The notes under the pieces: model-generated
Seen by the model: the letters and a program-made list of their open reading frames with translations, nothing else
Database searches by the model: none
What the model was told of the DNA's origin: nothing
Part shown: piece by piece, positions 61,691 through 64,000 of the stretch
Layout: every line of letters begins with the position of its first letter
Numbering within the stretch: the first letter of the stretch is position 1
Translations under genes and position numbers: made by a program
NCBI GenBank assembly: GCA_035772735.1
Contig: JASDFA010000019.1
Location: forward strand, 40,323,001 to 40,387,000
From: Datura wrightii
Taxonomy: Eukaryota; Streptophyta; Magnoliopsida; Solanales; Solanaceae
Direction of reading: 5' to 3'
Length of the DNA stretch: 64,000 bases

Positions 61691-62535
61691 TTGTTGCAGC
61701 CGGTATGAATGGTTTTTTAGTTTTTTATAATTTTTTTTTTAGTTTTATAATTTTTTTACGAGAGATTCTTATTTTTACAGATAAGAAATCATCATTTTTA
61801 CATGTAAGAAATCAGGAAAGATTATTTTTTTCTATTTAAATTGTAAAAGGCTAAATAATTTCATTTCCTTGGGTTTTGATGGAAGAGGCAAACCCATAAT
61901 TTAAACTTTAGGCCTTTGGAATATTTAAACTACTCGGTTCAAAATTTAATATTTGTACCTGTTTAAGCCAAATTTTAGTCGTGATTCTGCATAATTTCAG
62001 TATTAACTAGTTTTTTGCTCTAAGCTGCTTAATTCTTGCAAGTTATTGAATTTAATTTAAAAAAAATTAAGCACAAAAAATAGAAGAATAAGACTATTGG
62101 AATTCGATTTTAGAAAGTTTTCTAAATTACAGTAATGAGAAAACTTACACTATGGATAGGACTACAAAACTGAATTCTTAATAAATATATCCAAAAATAA
62201 ACAAAAAACAAATAATTAAATCATGAAAGAATTTCAACCAAACATTAAAAATTAAATAAATTTCTCATGTTAGTAATTTTCAATAGTTGAAATTAAAACT
62301 CAAATTATTATGTTGAAAATAAATGAGAATAAATAAATAACTTTTAACTGTACATTGAAAAAAAAAGATACACCCTCGCGTCTTATTTATTTTCCATATT
62401 AGTTTTTATTTTACAAAAGAAAATAATTAGTTTTACGGTATTTTTACAAGAAATTTTTATTTTTATACATACGAGATCTTCATTTTTTCCACATAAGAAA
62501 TCTGAAAAGACCATTTTCTTATATTTAAATTATAA
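61691..62535. other. AT-rich stretch with an internal ~110-bp direct repeat
   Basis: Segments near 61745-61855 and 62435-62535 share TTTTTACRAGARATTYTTATTTTTA, then a RAGAAATC..ATTTTT..ACATRWAAGAAATC pattern and CTTATATTTAAATTATAA-like ends. No gene is seen. The second copy ends exactly where the next LTR begins, so the repeat may be insertion-related or chance flanking sequence. Confidence 0.5.
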
Positions 62536-64000
62536 TGTGGCCATATTTTGGCTACATTAAACAACATTTGGTAGATAATTTATAATAGGCATGTGCTTAA
62601 TAGAAAACTTTTGGTAGAGAAAATTTCTTGGTGTCAAAGTTTGGCTCATGTGGAAGAGATTATTTTGATTATTTCCCTTTTTATTTTTATCCAACTTGGA
62701 GCCCACAGTTTACTCCTATAAAAGGATACCACTTCTTCTCATTTGAAACACACCAACTAATTCAAGAATCTTTCATTCTCTTGTCTTTCTCCTCCTCCTT
62801 TATTTTAGAGTATTTTGTGAGAGAGTTAGTGTTGGGAAACACTTGTGTGAACGCTTTATTTGGAGTGACCTTATGAGGTTATTCTCTTGGGATATTGGAG
62901 TATTTACTCTAATTTGTACTCTCTTTTGTAACTCTTATTGGTATAGTGAAATTACTCCTCTCCGCCTATAAACTAGGTCACAATGACCGAACCACATTAA
63001 ATTTATGTTCTTTTTTATTTGCTTTAATTATTGTTATTATAAACTTATGATGGTCTTTATTATTGTTATTATAATATTGTTTGACTAAATTCTGTAATAC
63101 CTGAGTTTTCGATCTTAACAATTTGGTATCAGAGCCGAATCTAACCGGATTAATTTCAGTAGCCAAAATGACTATAACAAAAACTTATGTTGAGAAATTT
63201 GACCGAAGTGCAAACTTTGGGATGTGGTAATTAAAGATGGAAGTTATCCTAATTCAGAATGTCTTAGATGTGGCGCTTGAAGGAAAGGAGAAGAAGCTAG
63301 AAAATATGATGGATTCATAGTTTGTCGTCACCGATAAAAAGGCAAAATAAAGTACTATTTTTAATCTCAAATGAGGTTTTGCATGAAGTACTTGCATAAG
63401 CCACAGCTAAAGTCATGTGGAAAAAATTAAAATCCTATATATGAAGAAGACAGTGAAAAATAGACTTTACTTAAAGCAAAAACTTTACACATTTCGTATG
63501 GTTGAAGGTACTTCTATACTGCTCACATTTTAATGCATTTGATCCAATTCTTATAAATTTGAGTAATATAGATGCCGAAGCTAAAGATGAGGACCAAGCC
63601 ATATTATTACTTATTTCCTTACCCAATCATTAAAGCATATAAGAGATACTATATTTTATGGAAAGGATAATATCACTTATAGGGAAATTAAATCTATCGT
63701 AAAATTAAAAGAACAAATAGATAGAGATATTACTGGGAAAAGTAGTGAAACCCATGGGGAAGGATTATTTGTAAGAGGTTGATCCAATAAGAAAGAATCA
63801 AGTACTGAGAGGTCTAAATCAAGGACAAATTCCAGATGTAGAAATTTAGTGTGCAAATATTATCACAAGAAAAGTCATGTTATTTTCAAATGCTATAAGT
63901 TAAAAAATAAAGAAAAGCATAAGGGAAAGAAAATGAGCACCAAAATACTGACTCCGCTGAAGCAAGTGTAGTTGCTGATGAGACTAAGGGAACAATATTT
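62536..64000 (+). mobile_element. Ty1-copia retrotransposon, 5' portion, runs off the window
   Basis: The 5' LTR is 62536-63120 (TGTGGCC...CTTAACA), with a CTATAAAAGG promoter box at 62716-62725. The primer-binding site TTGGTATCAGAGCC (63123-63136) matches tRNA-iMet almost exactly. Gag follows. Pol and the 3' LTR lie beyond position 64000. Confidence 0.5.
63168..64000 (+). pseudogene. Copia gag, partial, several stops
   Basis: Starts MTITKTYVEKFDRSANFGMW at 63168, followed by a stop where Trp-Gln-type sequence is expected. It continues through LDVALEGKEKKLE, a MWKKLKSYI-like block, LKQKLYTFRMVEG, TISYREIKSIVKLKEQIDRD-type sequence and a CCHC zinc knuckle (CKYYHKKSHVIFKC, about 63855-63896). 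It is a UBN2-type capsid plus nucleocapsid. At least four in-frame stops or shifts are visible before the edge. It ends because the window ends. Confidence 0.5.

Overview
This is nuclear DNA from a flowering plant, most likely Solanaceae. The signs are long AT-rich introns with GT-AG borders, a Solanaceae-type tRNA-derived SINE, RTE-type LINEs, and dense nested plant retrotransposons. Only one clearly functional gene is visible. The rest is transposable elements, relics and AT-rich filler.

Layout. (1) 3.0-14.1 kb, minus strand: the 5' half (13 exons, about 598 codons) of an organellar isoleucyl-tRNA synthetase resembling Arabidopsis OVA2. Its remaining exons must lie left of position 1. Its introns hold a LINE at 139-2960 with a 12-bp target duplication, a SINE at 4022-4211 with a 12-bp duplication, a foldback element at 9351-9950, an 8-bp-TSD MITE at 10019-10673 with a Stowaway nested in it, and an RTE LINE fragment at 10682-11972. 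(2) 14.3-17.5 kb: no gene; a 21-bp inverted repeat, a purine-rich tract and a pyrimidine-rich stretch. (3) 17.5-28.6 kb: a decayed RTE LINE split by two LTR insertions. The second (22015-27752, TSD GGCTT) itself contains an oppositely oriented copy of the same LTR plus TRIM-type mini-LTR pieces. (4) 28.6-34.8 kb: AT-rich repeats, (TA)n tracts and a 0.65-kb dispersed direct repeat. (5) 34.9-35.0 kb: a possible orphan first exon. (6) 35.2-46.3 kb: a hAT DNA transposon with an 8-bp TSD, split by a Ty3-gypsy element (TSD GTCCC) whose 5' LTR carries a MITE. (7) 46.7-48.8 kb: a degraded unknown ORF and a pseudogene fragment of the WD40 ribosome-biogenesis protein UTP21/WDR36. (8) 49.1-61.4 kb: an internally deleted Ty1-copia element (TSD GTAAT) split by a 9.7-kb Tekay/Del-like chromovirus. 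(9) 61.4-64 kb: a gypsy RT relic and the 5' end of another copia element running off the edge.

All element boundaries were set by eye, from terminal motifs, target duplications and primer-binding sites. The coding parts of every mobile element carry stops, frameshifts or lost catalytic residues, so none looks autonomous, although the last copia is only partly seen. I found no operon, CRISPR, phage, tRNA or rRNA gene, and no convincing new biological system. The most interesting structures are the multi-level nests and the inverted LTR/TRIM mosaic at 22-28 kb.
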